From: CAZFCK01 sp964517355 | GTDB lineage: Bacteria; Desulfobacterota; Desulfovibrionia; Desulfovibrionales; Desulfovibrionaceae | Length of the DNA: 25,995 bases | Assembly (NCBI GenBank): GCA_964517355.1 | Contig: CAZFCK010000041.1 | Coordinates: 1 to 25,995 of the forward strand | Direction of reading: 5' to 3' | Shown here: positions 14,710 through 23,440 of the stretch, piece by piece | Numbering within the stretch: the stretch's first letter is position 1 | Layout: each line of letters starts with the position of its first letter | Notes under the pieces: model-generated | What the model was told of the DNA's origin: nothing | Database searches by the model: none | What the model saw: only the letters and a program-made list of their open reading frames with translations | Position numbers and translations under genes: made by a program

Positions 14710-15033
14710 ATGGTTAAAGTTCAGGACGCATTTGGAAAACGGCTACGGGATATTCGCCGCCGGAAGGACATGACCCAAGAGAAGCTGGCCGATCTCTCGG
14801 GCCTGTCCATCCAGTATATTGGCGAGATCGAAAGAGGAAAACGGAACCCCTCGCTGACAAGCATTGAAACGCTGGCGACAGCTTTGGGCATGACCGTTTC
14901 GGACCTCTTTGACCTAGAGGAATTTCAAATCAGCAATGACGAAATGAGGGCCAAGCTCATCGACCAAATCAATCGGGCAGATGATGAGAGCCTTCATATC
15001 TACTTCGCCATCTCTCGGGCTATTCTCGGGTAA
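14710..15033 (+). CDS. XRE-family helix-turn-helix regulator
   Basis: This 107-residue repressor-like protein has an N-terminal HTH (about residues 5-60) of the XRE/Cro type: FGKRLRDIRRRKDMTQEKLA, then SIQYIGEIERGKRNPS and LATALGMTVSDLF. The C-terminal 45 residues are acidic and helical and may dimerise. An ATG at 14698 is in frame, but the start at 14710 is preferred because GGAGGT lies just before it. The gene is divergent from the flagellin and convergent with the DUF6573 gene (5 bp between stops). Whether it controls the flagellin or an element function is unknown. Confidence 0.9.
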   Translation: MVKVQDAFGKRLRDIRRRKDMTQEKLADLSGLSIQYIGEIERGKRNPSLTSIETLATALGMTVSDLFDLEEFQISNDEMRAKLIDQINRADDESLHIYFAISRAILG

Positions 15034-15038
15034 CAGCC

Positions 15039-15422
15039 TTATTCATCTCCCGGCAGGCAAATCGTAAGCACCGGCTCGCCATGGTCACCAGGGCCAATAA
15101 TGGCGACGCACTTCACCGATTGCAGATTCTTCCCCGGCATCAGAAACATACAGACGAATTCCACCCGGTCGCCGTCCAGGCGATTCTTGATGGCCGCCTG
15201 ACACATCCAAAACAAGTCGTGAAGTCTGCCTGCTAGGGATTGACCTTCGCCTTCGAGCCCGGATGCTGGTTCGACGTAGCCGTGGAAGAGATGATCGGAC
15301 ACGGCCACCGGCACCTTGAAGCCGGATTCCCGCGCCTGCTCGGTTACGTCGATCAGAACTCCGTCTTCAATAGCTTGCTGGCGGGTGTAGCTGTAGATGA
15401 TGTTGAAAGGGGTGTCGTCCAT
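15039..15422 (-). CDS. DUF6573 family protein
   Basis: This 127-residue protein begins MDDTPFNIIYSYTRQQAI, followed by DGVLIDVTEQARESGF and VPVAVSD, then GRLHDLFWM, and ends GPGDHGEPVLTICLPGDE. I recall this pattern from the DUF6573 family, which is frequent on plasmids and integrative elements and whose function is not known. The start at 15422 follows AAAGGAG eight bases upstream; a TTG-initiated extension would place the ribosome site inside the coding region and is rejected. It is convergent with the XRE regulator gene. Confidence 0.85.
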   Translation of the reverse strand: MDDTPFNIIYSYTRQQAIEDGVLIDVTEQARESGFKVPVAVSDHLFHGYVEPASGLEGEGQSLAGRLHDLFWMCQAAIKNRLDGDRVEFVCMFLMPGKNLQSVKCVAIIGPGDHGEPVLTICLPGDE

Positions 15423-15720
15423 GAGAATCTCCTTTTGGGGCAAATAGTTAAATAGACCCGAAAGGTTATCCTCAGGGGGAGGGAGTGGTCACGGACGTCT
15501 TCCGCAGTCTGGGCCACTAATATTGATACAACAAGACTTATGAAGTCAGGCCTACGCTTTCCGAAAACCGTTGGCTCTGACTCTAGCGATATGAGGCAGC
15601 ATCTGGCGGGAGAATCATGAAGGCAATATCTGAAAAAACAATCGCAGAGGACATCCCGTTACCCGGGCATGTTCGGTCAGCCTCCGGGCACCACTTATTC
15701 TTGGGGAGGAGTATTCAGTA
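15423..15720. other. Intergenic region between DUF6573 and the RM operon end
   Basis: No firm gene is seen. Read leftward, AT-rich sequence at 15440-15455 (TATTTAACTATTTG) may be the -10 region of the DUF6573 gene. A rightward frame starting at 15617 with GGGAG before it is open for about 35 codons before it runs into the opposite-strand metalloprotease gene; it is not trusted. No terminator with a T run is visible for the RM operon. Confidence 0.4.
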
Positions 15721-16500
15721 CTACCTGCTTGATGGAATTACATCAGACAAATCAACCATCAATTTTTGGACGTTTGCCACCAGCCACTGGCGCGCTTTAT
15801 CAGTATTTGCACAAAGACTCTGAACCGTCAGCCAGAACCGCTGCGAATGGTCGGGAATAGCGAGGTGCGCCATCTCGTGGGTCACGATGTAACGAAAGAC
15901 ATACTCAGGGGCCATGATCAGCCGCCAATTGAAAGACAGATTCCCAAGTGTCGAGCAGTTACCCCATTTAGTTCGTTGGTCCATGATGTAGATGCGATTC
16001 GGTTCTCGGTTCAGGCGCTTACCGATATCCTCTACATACCGCACAACACTTTCTCGCGCCTGTTTGCGCAACCAATTTTCCAACGATTTGACCAGCGGCG
16101 TTTGCGAATCTTGCCCACAGGTAAGTGAAATGCCTCCATCCTGAAAAACAATCTTGTTCGGAGCCCGCCAACTGTCGGAATGAACGACATTCACCGGAAT
16201 CAGTTCTCCTCCGAATAGAAGATTGCCGGGCGTTTTTTTCTCTGGTCGACGCACAGCACGCAGCGTTTTGACTCTCTCTAACTGTTCAAACACCCAGTCC
16301 TGGTTTTCGGTAAAAAAGGCGATAGCTTCTAGATTGTCTCTGCCTGCCGGTACGACGACTTCAATACCGCCCATCCTGACCTTGATCCTCATCTTCTTAG
16401 CCGCCGGGGAGTGCACAAGTCGGTATTCCACATCCTGCCCATGGAGCAAGATATGTTGCGTTGCGCTGGATTCAGTGTTCTCAGCTGGCGGCATCGGCAT
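15721..16500 (-). CDS. M48 / YgjP-like (DUF45) metalloprotease-like protein of the RM operon
   Basis: This 259-residue protein has the zinc-metallopeptidase motif THEMAHLAIPDHSQRFW, with H208, E209, H212 and a third ligand at H218. The preceding QRTKWGNCSTLGNLSFNWRL block (about 175-194) is typical of the YgjP/DUF45 group of M48-like proteins. The N-terminal 100 residues form a beta-rich domain with the RIKVRMGGIEVVVPAG pattern. There is no signal peptide, so it is cytoplasmic. Its start overlaps the end of hsdR by 20 bp. Such genes are often found beside type I restriction operons, but their role there is not established; turnover of the restriction subunit is one idea. Confidence 0.88.
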   Translation of the reverse strand: MPMPPAENTESSATQHILLHGQDVEYRLVHSPAAKKMRIKVRMGGIEVVVPAGRDNLEAIAFFTENQDWVFEQLERVKTLRAVRRPEKKTPGNLLFGGELIPVNVVHSDSWRAPNKIVFQDGGISLTCGQDSQTPLVKSLENWLRKQARESVVRYVEDIGKRLNREPNRIYIMDQRTKWGNCSTLGNLSFNWRLIMAPEYVFRYIVTHEMAHLAIPDHSQRFWLTVQSLCANTDKARQWLVANVQKLMVDLSDVIPSSR

Positions 16501-19500
16501 TCACCAGTTCGTTCACCGCTGGTGCCAGGAACGACGGATTCGGATCGTCCGCATTGAAACCCAAAGACACGTAGACAGGGTTCCAGGACTCCGCCAGCAG
16601 CGATTGCTCGACTCGCATCCTGCCACCTTTCGAGTTACTCCAGCCCGGCAATAACAGTTGATTACCACGCAGATGGCCGACCATCTGGCGTGCGCAATCG
16701 CTCAGGTACGTTTCATCTTGGTTCTCGGAGTACTCGCGCAAAATAGTGAAGAGGGCATACTCACCAGGTTGTGTCAGCCCAAGTCTCCCTGGTTCCTCGT
16801 CAACCTTGGTCTTCTCGTCGGCGATATCTTGCAGTTCCTTCAAACGCTTCTCTGCGGCCTTATCCGCAGCATCCTTTATCGCCTTCAGCCGTGCCAGCCG
16901 CTCGCCCAGTTGCCGATAGGTAAAGCTCGGGTCGTCCTCGGCCAATTCCGCCGTCAAGATGGCTTCCAGGGCCGCTGCCTTGTCCGCTGCACTCGGCAGT
17001 TCATCCAGTTTGGCCACATAATCTTTATCAATTTTAAACACAGGTAAAGACTCGGCTAGGTCCATGAACGACGTATTCTCTTCGATCAGCTCACGGGTCT
17101 TGGCGGACAGTTCGCCGTAAGTACCCTTGTTGGCCGCGCCGCTCTGCCGTCGTCGGTAAGCAATATAGATGCTGCACAACCAGTTGTAGACATAGCGGTG
17201 CTCGTAAAGGCAGGGATCGGGCGATACTGCCTCCCACAGGCGTTCCAGACTTTTGAAATTATGTTCGAAAATCTTTGCCGCATCAGGGTCTCTAATGGCA
17301 CGCAAAGCCCCAAGCAGGCATTCCCGTGTATCGGCGATGGTGATACCCTTAAAACTCTCCATGCAGCGTGCCACCTCGCCCGGAACTGTCGCCTTCAGCG
17401 CCTCCCAATCAATCAGCGCTTCCTCGCGGACGTTCTCGTCGAAATTGAGCGCCTTGGCCAGGTTGGCAAACACACCGAAATAGTCCACCACCACGCCAGT
17501 ACGTTTATCCATGACTGGGAGTGGCCGGTTGGTGCGAGCAATGGCCTGTAGCAGGTTATGGTCGCGCAGAGGCTTGTCGAGATACATCACCTGTTCAATG
17601 GGCGCATCGAAGCCCGTCAGCAACCGATCACAAACAATGAGAATTTTAAGCGGCGGTCGCCACTTGCTTCGATCCTCACCGTAGGCTTCCCGATTCCATT
17701 CCTCCCACTGCCCAGGCGTCAGCTTGAAATAGTCTATCAGATCATCCTGCTTCTGCTTGCCGTAATGGAATCGGGCCAGGTCTTCGTCATCGTTTTGCCC
17801 TTCGGAGATGATTACATCCGACCACTCTGGGGGAAGGCCTCGAGTCTTAAGCTTGGTATCAAGGGCATCCTTGAATCGGGCACAGGCGGTGCGATCCACA
17901 CCCACCAGTTGTGCTTTGAAACCGCTGGGATCGGGGTAAGCGAGAAAATGTTCCAGCATCTTCTCGACCACAATTTCAACCCGGTCGGGGTGTCGGGCAA
18001 GCTCTTTCCACTGGGAGCGCTGGCGCTGGATCAAGTCTTTGGCCTGCTCGTCTTCCACCTCCATATCCTTACACATCTCTTCAAATTTAATATTCAAAGT
18101 CTTCTCGTCAACGATGAACGGAACCTTGTCGCGGATGTAATGCACCTCCAGGGTCGCACCGTCCTTGATAGAGCGCTTAATGCCATAATAACTGAGGTAG
18201 CGCTCCTGTTCACCTTCCACCAACGGTCCGAAATCGCGGTGGGTGTTGATCATGGTGCGGTCGATGGGCGTACCCGTCAGACCGAAGCGGAAGGCATTGG
18301 GCAGCTTTACCCGCAGGGTCATGGCGTAGCTCTCGGCCGTATTGCCCTTCTGAGAACGGTGACACTCATCGATCAGGGTTATGATGTTGTCCTCCTGGAG
18401 TGGCTTGAGATCACCCATCTTCTGGAATGACTGCACCGTGGTCACCAGTGTGCCTCGCCATACGTTCTTGAGCCGGGTCTTGAGGTCTTCGACTCCCATT
18501 GCCTTTTCGACGTTGGGGTAGTCACAAGCATCGAAATCATCGGAGAGCTGGGTCTTCAGGTCACGTCGGTCGACTACGATCATCACCGTCGGGTTTTTCA
18601 ATGCGGCCTGCCGCCGCAGCTTGTAAGCAGCAAACACCATGGTCAACGATTTGCCCGAGCCCTGAGTGTGCCAGATCAGGCCAGTACGATCCTGGGCGGT
18701 TACTGGCTTGCCGATCAGTGAAAGGGCTCGGTCGACAATGTCGTTCACCGCCTCGAACTGCTGGTAGCGGGCTACCTTCTTTACAGTGCGGCCCTTTTTG
18801 GTCTCGAACACCACGAAATGCTGCAAGAAGTCGAGCACATGGCAGGGCTTCAGCCGCAGCAGCCCTTTCACAGGCACTTCCAGAGGGTCATCAGGATCGT
18901 CGGCCTCTGGCTCGTTCCACCAGCCTTTTATGTCTGGATACTGCGACAGCCACGGTCCCCAGGTGTCGAGGTGGCGCTCAATCTCTTCCTTTTTGGCATC
19001 GTGAAATAGCACCGTCCCGTAGCGAAAGGCGTCCTCGTCGGCCCCGACACAAAAAACGTTGGGCGCGAGCATCAACGGAGCCTGCCGTTGATAGCGGTGT
19101 AATTGATGCACCGCCTCGGTCCAATCCTTGCCGCTGGAGAGATAGCTTTTGTACTCGGCGATCACCAACGGAATGCCGTTGACCAGCAGCACCGTGTCAT
19201 CGCGGCACTGCTTCACCCCTTGCACGCGGTATTGATTGGTAGCGGTGAAGTCGTTGAGATACTGCCTGTCCGGCTCGAAGGCGATGAAGAATACAGTCGT
19301 GGCATCCTCACCAGGTACAAGCTCCACCTTGACGCCATCACGTAACCGGTTGAGGGTTTCCCGGTTGGCGGTCAGCTTGTCTGGAGCATCCATGGTCTTG
19401 CGCAAGGCATTCACCGCCAGCAGCGCCTGGGCCTCTGTGGTCACATGGCTGTTGATACGCAGGATGGCTTCCACCAGCAGTTTTTCCACCAATGGGTCTT

Positions 19501-19636
19501 CCAGCGGCCGTTCAAAGGCGGACATCTCGGCTTCATCGCGATAGATCCAGCCCAGGCCCGTGTCACCAGGAGTGCTGCTGCCAAGGCCTGAAAGCCATTG
19601 CAAAACAGGGAGTTCAACGTAGCTGAGTTCGCTCAT
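16481..19636 (-). CDS. hsdR: Type I restriction endonuclease subunit R (HsdR)
   Basis: This 1051-residue motor-nuclease subunit of a type I RM complex cuts unmodified DNA after ATP-driven translocation. The N-terminal nuclease domain carries the PD-(D/E)xK core as LVIAEYKS (E161, K163). The helicase follows with Walker A HTQGSGKS (323-330), DECH box 423-426 in LIDECHRSQ, LTGTP (453-457), and later TGFDAP and QAIARTNRP motifs. The C-terminal part is helical and charged, as needed for docking to the methylase core. Length is normal. Its start overlaps the hsdS stop as ATGA, and its end overlaps the metalloprotease gene. All key residues are intact. Confidence 0.96.
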   Translation of the reverse strand: MSELSYVELPVLQWLSGLGSSTPGDTGLGWIYRDEAEMSAFERPLEDPLVEKLLVEAILRINSHVTTEAQALLAVNALRKTMDAPDKLTANRETLNRLRDGVKVELVPGEDATTVFFIAFEPDRQYLNDFTATNQYRVQGVKQCRDDTVLLVNGIPLVIAEYKSYLSSGKDWTEAVHQLHRYQRQAPLMLAPNVFCVGADEDAFRYGTVLFHDAKKEEIERHLDTWGPWLSQYPDIKGWWNEPEADDPDDPLEVPVKGLLRLKPCHVLDFLQHFVVFETKKGRTVKKVARYQQFEAVNDIVDRALSLIGKPVTAQDRTGLIWHTQGSGKSLTMVFAAYKLRRQAALKNPTVMIVVDRRDLKTQLSDDFDACDYPNVEKAMGVEDLKTRLKNVWRGTLVTTVQSFQKMGDLKPLQEDNIITLIDECHRSQKGNTAESYAMTLRVKLPNAFRFGLTGTPIDRTMINTHRDFGPLVEGEQERYLSYYGIKRSIKDGATLEVHYIRDKVPFIVDEKTLNIKFEEMCKDMEVEDEQAKDLIQRQRSQWKELARHPDRVEIVVEKMLEHFLAYPDPSGFKAQLVGVDRTACARFKDALDTKLKTRGLPPEWSDVIISEGQNDDEDLARFHYGKQKQDDLIDYFKLTPGQWEEWNREAYGEDRSKWRPPLKILIVCDRLLTGFDAPIEQVMYLDKPLRDHNLLQAIARTNRPLPVMDKRTGVVVDYFGVFANLAKALNFDENVREEALIDWEALKATVPGEVARCMESFKGITIADTRECLLGALRAIRDPDAAKIFEHNFKSLERLWEAVSPDPCLYEHRYVYNWLCSIYIAYRRRQSGAANKGTYGELSAKTRELIEENTSFMDLAESLPVFKIDKDYVAKLDELPSAADKAAALEAILTAELAEDDPSFTYRQLGERLARLKAIKDAADKAAEKRLKELQDIADEKTKVDEEPGRLGLTQPGEYALFTILREYSENQDETYLSDCARQMVGHLRGNQLLLPGWSNSKGGRMRVEQSLLAESWNPVYVSLGFNADDPNPSFLAPAVNELVNADAAS

Positions 19637-20949
19637 GATTCTTTCAGTTCCTTGAAGAGTTTCGGGTCTACCCGCATGGTACCGGTGAGGAGGTCGTGCA
19701 TCAGAGATTTTTTCAATTGTTCAAGGGCAGTAATGACTGGCACATAGGAGCGGACACGTGCGTCAGCTGACTCAAGCAGCGCGGCGATTTCATGCTGCTC
19801 GTCCAAGCCCGTCTTGCCAACCGGTACAGGGATCAACACCTTGCCTAGATTCTTGGCGTTGATGTTGACCTGTTGAACACCAGGCGTCGCAAAACGCTTG
19901 ATTCGGCATTGTGTGATGTAGGAGTTGAGCAACTGTCCAATGTAGTAATTATCTACCTGCGAGGCGTCTGCGTGCAGACGAATGAGATATGAGGCGAATA
20001 CAGCAGGCTCATCTGTGCGGAAAACACCAACCTTGCCAACCCATTCCTGCGAATTGGTTCTGTTAAACAGTATATCACCACGTTTCAGCATATAGCGATC
20101 CAGCAAATCCTGCGACAGGGTGACGTATTTGAGTTCGTCCATCACTACATCACCCTGTTGGATGTTTCCCATGCGTAAAATAGGCGTGTCACCCTTGAGG
20201 TGCATAGGCATTGATAAGCCGTATTCAAAATTAGTGACGACCTCGTTCAAAGGTTTCACGTCCCAGGATTTCGGAATGAAACCGACTGGTGTTTTTTTCT
20301 GTTGTTCTCCGCGCGTGCCCTGGGTGAAAAGTTCCTGCACAAGTGCGCGCTTGACTTCGGATGCCTGCGAAGCAGCATCCCGCACCCGATAAATTGCCGT
20401 ATCCACGGCATCCAAAACGTGCGCGATGGCGGCTTGTTCTGGCTCATCCGGGTACGCAATTGTCATTTTTTTAAAAAAACTGTGGCTCAGATTGCTTAAA
20501 CCCGTTGAGCCTTCCGAAGAGGCGCTCAAGTAGGCCTGGACGTACTCGCTGCGCAGCCACCGAAAGAAAAATTCGGGAAGAATCCCGCTATCAGCCTTAG
20601 GCTTGGCCGCGATTAGAAAAGAGGCGAAGAGAAATTCGGCGTCCTCATCAATATACACTGCATTGCCAATGCGTTGCCGGTTTCCATTCGAGCCGACCAT
20701 GACGGACCAACCTTTTTCAACGCGCTTCTGCTCAATGGCCTTCGGCTTTAAGCCAGAAAGATAAAGCAGGTTGTCGAGTTCAAGGCGATCCTGAACATTA
20801 CTGATGCCGATCACTGGGATAGCCGCGTCATAAGGGCTCGTGTGTTCCTGGTTTTTCGACCAAGAGACTCCACGTTTTATGTCAGCGGTGTTACCGATGA
20901 TGGCGGTATTCCAACCACCGGGATGGGGCAGTGCATCAGTTGGCTTCAT
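19633..20949 (-). CDS. hsdS: Type I restriction-modification specificity subunit (HsdS)
   Basis: This 438-residue subunit chooses the DNA target. It shows the usual two-fold build: a first target-recognition domain (about 12-160), a conserved spacer helix (about 165-215, PEQAAIAHVLDAVDTAIYR), a second recognition domain (about 228-375), and a C-terminal helix (about 385-430, DEQHEIAALLESADARVRS and LMHDLLTGTMRV) that repeats the spacer helix. Both halves appear complete, so a bipartite target is expected. The start overlaps the hsdM end by 14 bp and the stop overlaps hsdR by 4 bp. No second, silent hsdS copy or inverted repeat for specificity switching is visible in this window. Confidence 0.94.
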   Translation of the reverse strand: MKPTDALPHPGGWNTAIIGNTADIKRGVSWSKNQEHTSPYDAAIPVIGISNVQDRLELDNLLYLSGLKPKAIEQKRVEKGWSVMVGSNGNRQRIGNAVYIDEDAEFLFASFLIAAKPKADSGILPEFFFRWLRSEYVQAYLSASSEGSTGLSNLSHSFFKKMTIAYPDEPEQAAIAHVLDAVDTAIYRVRDAASQASEVKRALVQELFTQGTRGEQQKKTPVGFIPKSWDVKPLNEVVTNFEYGLSMPMHLKGDTPILRMGNIQQGDVVMDELKYVTLSQDLLDRYMLKRGDILFNRTNSQEWVGKVGVFRTDEPAVFASYLIRLHADASQVDNYYIGQLLNSYITQCRIKRFATPGVQQVNINAKNLGKVLIPVPVGKTGLDEQHEIAALLESADARVRSYVPVITALEQLKKSLMHDLLTGTMRVDPKLFKELKES

Positions 20950-22978
20950 AACCCACCCCCTGAAGTAGCCTCAACAAGTTTGCCTCTGCGGTTGCAAGAT
21001 TTTCCTCCGCATTCCGCAAGGCTTTCAGCGCGTCCTTGACCTCCACCCTTGGCTCCGGCTCGAAGGTATCCACATAGCGCGGAATGTTGAGGTTGAATTC
21101 GTTCTCCTCGATCTCGTCGATACCCACCACACGTGCATGCTTGAGCAATTCGTCGGGGTCTCCATACAAGGCACCGAGCTCTATGCCGACCTGCTCGACA
21201 TCTTTGCGGTCGTCATCGGCGCGGCGGCGGACCTCGGCGATCTTCTCGTCCCGCTCAGCGATCTTGGCGGCCGCCTTGTCCCGTTGGCCCTCTAGCTTGC
21301 CCAGGGCGGTTTCGGCCTTTTGCTTTGCAGTCTTACCGCTGATTTTTGATAATCCTGCACGCGCTTTGGCCACCTGAGTTTCCAGCTTCTTGAGCCTCAT
21401 GGCCATATCGGCGTACTCAGCCTCCAAGCGTTCCACCTCTTCGTGCTCGCGGGTATTAATTTGCTCCCGGATGCGCTGACTGTGCTGCGTCACCAGACTG
21501 GTAACCTTAGCGGCATCGCCGTAGGCATGAACATGAACCAGCATGCGCATTACATCCTGCGGACGCAATTCGTTCTGGTTGGAAAGCTCTCGGAAATGGC
21601 GGGCGGCATAGACCAGCAGCACCTTGTCATGACGTTCTGGCGGACGTTGCTTTTTCAGGATGAGTAGACAAGCCGGAACGCCCGCACCATAGAAAACATT
21701 GAGCGGCAGGGAGATTACGGCGTCGATCAGTCGGGATTCCAGCAATGTCTTGCGAATCAGGTGCTCGTCGTCGGCTTTACGACGCTTGATTTTGGGGTTG
21801 CCTTTGGCATCAAACTCGCCGGTTTCCTCTTCGATTTCTGGCTGGCCCCTGAACAGCACCCCCTGTGGACAGACGACACCCGCCCGGCCGCTGTCATTAA
21901 GCGAAGCGAGGATGTGCAGGATAAAAGCGTAGTCGCCATATCCGGCCGGTGGAGCTGTAAAGGGTGTGCCCCGTCCGAAACGCCCAAAGGGGTCTTTGAA
22001 TCCTTCCTTGCCAAATATCTGCTTCTTCAGCTTATCCTTTTTCTTCTTGTCGTCCGTCTGCTGCTCGGGTTTCAACCACCAGAATTCGTCCGAGAAGGGG
22101 AAATTTGCCAACACCAAAGAGAACTTTCGTACTTTGCCATCACCGTCCTTGAAGGCCGGGTCGGTGATGGTGGAAACCCCAGCCGCAATGGTTGCCTCCA
22201 GACCATGCAACACCGAGTTGATCTTGCCGATGGCGGCGTTGCCCCAATTCATCTCCTGCCCGAAATATTGGGCCGAAGTTGCATGGTGCTCGTTTTCGCG
22301 TAGATAATCGGCTGCATGGACGAGCATGCCGCCACTTCCGCAGGTTGGGTCATAAACAGTGTCACCAGGGCATGGTTCCAAAATACGCACCAATGTATCT
22401 ACGACCTCTGGCGGCGTGAAGAATTCACCCGCCTTTGCACCAGCATCATCGGCAAACTGTTTGATCAGATATTCATAAGCCCGGCCTAAGATATCTGGCG
22501 GGACACTGGCATTGGAGAGATCGTGCGAGTCGAAATGCTGAATCAGCGCGTGCACCACTTCATTGGGGATCAGCGGTTTGCCGCTGCCATCCGGGGCAGG
22601 CTGGTTCCAGTCGACCGTGAAGACGCCTTTAAGCTCTTCATTGGCATTCGCCACCGCGCGCATTGCCTGCGTGAGTTTTTCCCCGAGGTTGGTGGATTCA
22701 GCAAGCACATCGCCCCAACGGCTGCCGTCCGGAATAGAAAAACGATGCTCGCCCCGCGTCCTGAAAACCGCCTTCTGCGTTTCGGTAAATTGACGTCCCT
22801 GTTGGCGTTCCAATTCGGCAATAGCCTCGTCCGCCTCATTTTCCCACTGGTCACAGAGACGCTTGTAGAACATCAGCGACAGGATGTAGTTCTTGTAGTC
22901 CTGCCCGGCGGTCTTGCCGCGCAAAATGTTGGCGGCACCCCACAGATGGGCTTCGAGTTGTTGTTGGGTGAGCTTCAT
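20936..22978 (-). CDS. hsdM: Type I restriction-modification DNA methyltransferase subunit (HsdM)
   Basis: This 680-residue N6-adenine methylase has an N-terminal helical domain, the GEFFTPPEVVD segment, SAM-binding motif I DPTCGSGG (210-217), and catalytic motif IV read as ANFPF (291-295). Many HsdM proteins have NPPF/Y at that point, so the first proline is a phenylalanine here; I believe this variant exists in some HsdM subfamilies. From about 505 to 600 there is a long charged coiled coil (EEVERLEAEYADMAMRLKKL onward), as used to contact HsdS. The ATG at 22978 follows AAGGAT. It is the first RM gene after the HTH gene. Confidence 0.95.
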   Translation of the reverse strand: MKLTQQQLEAHLWGAANILRGKTAGQDYKNYILSLMFYKRLCDQWENEADEAIAELERQQGRQFTETQKAVFRTRGEHRFSIPDGSRWGDVLAESTNLGEKLTQAMRAVANANEELKGVFTVDWNQPAPDGSGKPLIPNEVVHALIQHFDSHDLSNASVPPDILGRAYEYLIKQFADDAGAKAGEFFTPPEVVDTLVRILEPCPGDTVYDPTCGSGGMLVHAADYLRENEHHATSAQYFGQEMNWGNAAIGKINSVLHGLEATIAAGVSTITDPAFKDGDGKVRKFSLVLANFPFSDEFWWLKPEQQTDDKKKKDKLKKQIFGKEGFKDPFGRFGRGTPFTAPPAGYGDYAFILHILASLNDSGRAGVVCPQGVLFRGQPEIEEETGEFDAKGNPKIKRRKADDEHLIRKTLLESRLIDAVISLPLNVFYGAGVPACLLILKKQRPPERHDKVLLVYAARHFRELSNQNELRPQDVMRMLVHVHAYGDAAKVTSLVTQHSQRIREQINTREHEEVERLEAEYADMAMRLKKLETQVAKARAGLSKISGKTAKQKAETALGKLEGQRDKAAAKIAERDEKIAEVRRRADDDRKDVEQVGIELGALYGDPDELLKHARVVGIDEIEENEFNLNIPRYVDTFEPEPRVEVKDALKALRNAEENLATAEANLLRLLQGVGYEAN

Positions 22979-23113
22979 TTAGTATCCTTGTTCTCGCTTC
23001 AGGGCGAATATCTGTCCGAAAAGTTGCTGCGTCAGGTTGGGAGGACCGTATATGAAAAGTCGCATTCGTTGAAAAGACAGAGCCAGGCCCAGGCGCTCAT
23101 TATCCTTAATAGG
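22979..23113 (-). other. Short open extension between the HTH gene and hsdM
   Basis: After the TAA of the HTH gene (23114-23116), the same reading frame stays open for 44 codons and stops at a TAA immediately before the hsdM ATG. It includes an ATG for a 28-residue peptide starting MRLFIYGPPNLTQQ. No Shine-Dalgarno sequence precedes that ATG. It may be the remnant tail of a once longer HTH protein or chance. Confidence 0.3.
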
Positions 23114-23320
23114 TTACGCCAGGCTGGCACCTCTGGATTGCGCCGCACCGCCAGCCTTCACCCACTCGTCGACTTCGTCTTTCTTGAATTTCCAAAGACG
23201 CCCCATGCGATGGGCGGGCATCGTGTGCTTGTCGATCCAGCGGTAAACTGTGTCATTACTGACGCCAAGGTATTTACCTATCTCGTCAACCGATAACCAG
23301 CGGTCTTCCATCTCGGCCAT
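23114..23320 (-). CDS. Excisionase-family helix-turn-helix protein heading the RM operon
   Basis: This 68-residue protein is a complete single HTH domain of the excisionase/MerR-like type: WLSVDEIGKYLGVSNDTVYR, then WIDKHTMPAHRMGRLWKFKKDEVDEWVKAG. The start at 23320 is preferred over an upstream in-frame ATG because GAGGAG lies eight bases before it. It precedes hsdM in the same direction, and such small HTH proteins are often seen at the head of type I RM operons, where they may regulate the operon. A role in element excision is an alternative. Confidence 0.85.
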   Translation of the reverse strand: MAEMEDRWLSVDEIGKYLGVSNDTVYRWIDKHTMPAHRMGRLWKFKKDEVDEWVKAGGAAQSRGASLA

Positions 23321-23411
23321 TTCTAACTCCTCATGGGCGATTGGGTTGATAGCCACGCCAGAGGCGGAAGCTGGGATGCGATCGCACCTTTCCCATTTTC
23401 AACCATTGTTC

Positions 23412-23440
23412 AACATGGTCAAACGAAGGTCGACTGTCAA
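23412..23440 (-). promoter_or_regulatory. Candidate promoter of the HTH-hsdMSR operon with overlapping inverted repeat
   Basis: On the minus strand TTGACA (23435-23440) is a perfect -35 box, spaced 17 bp from a weak -10, CATGTT (23412-23417). An imperfect inverted repeat (ACCAT...ATGGT with GTT-C-AAC inside, 23402-23419) covers the -10, a position suited to repression by the HTH protein. The leader to the start at 23320 would be about 85 nt. Confidence 0.4.

Noticed and set aside
15617..15823. Plus-strand frame of 68 codons with GGGAG before the ATG
   Set aside because: Its second half runs antisense through the end of the metalloprotease gene and no family pattern is visible; it could be a remnant but is not supported.
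17558..18430. Plus-strand frame of 290 codons opposite hsdR
   Set aside because: It is a shadow of hsdR, whose motor motifs lie in exactly this stretch; no domain and no ribosome site are seen.
22523..23296. Plus-strand frame opposite hsdM and the HTH gene
   Set aside because: It crosses two supported minus-strand genes and their spacer, which a real gene would not be expected to do.
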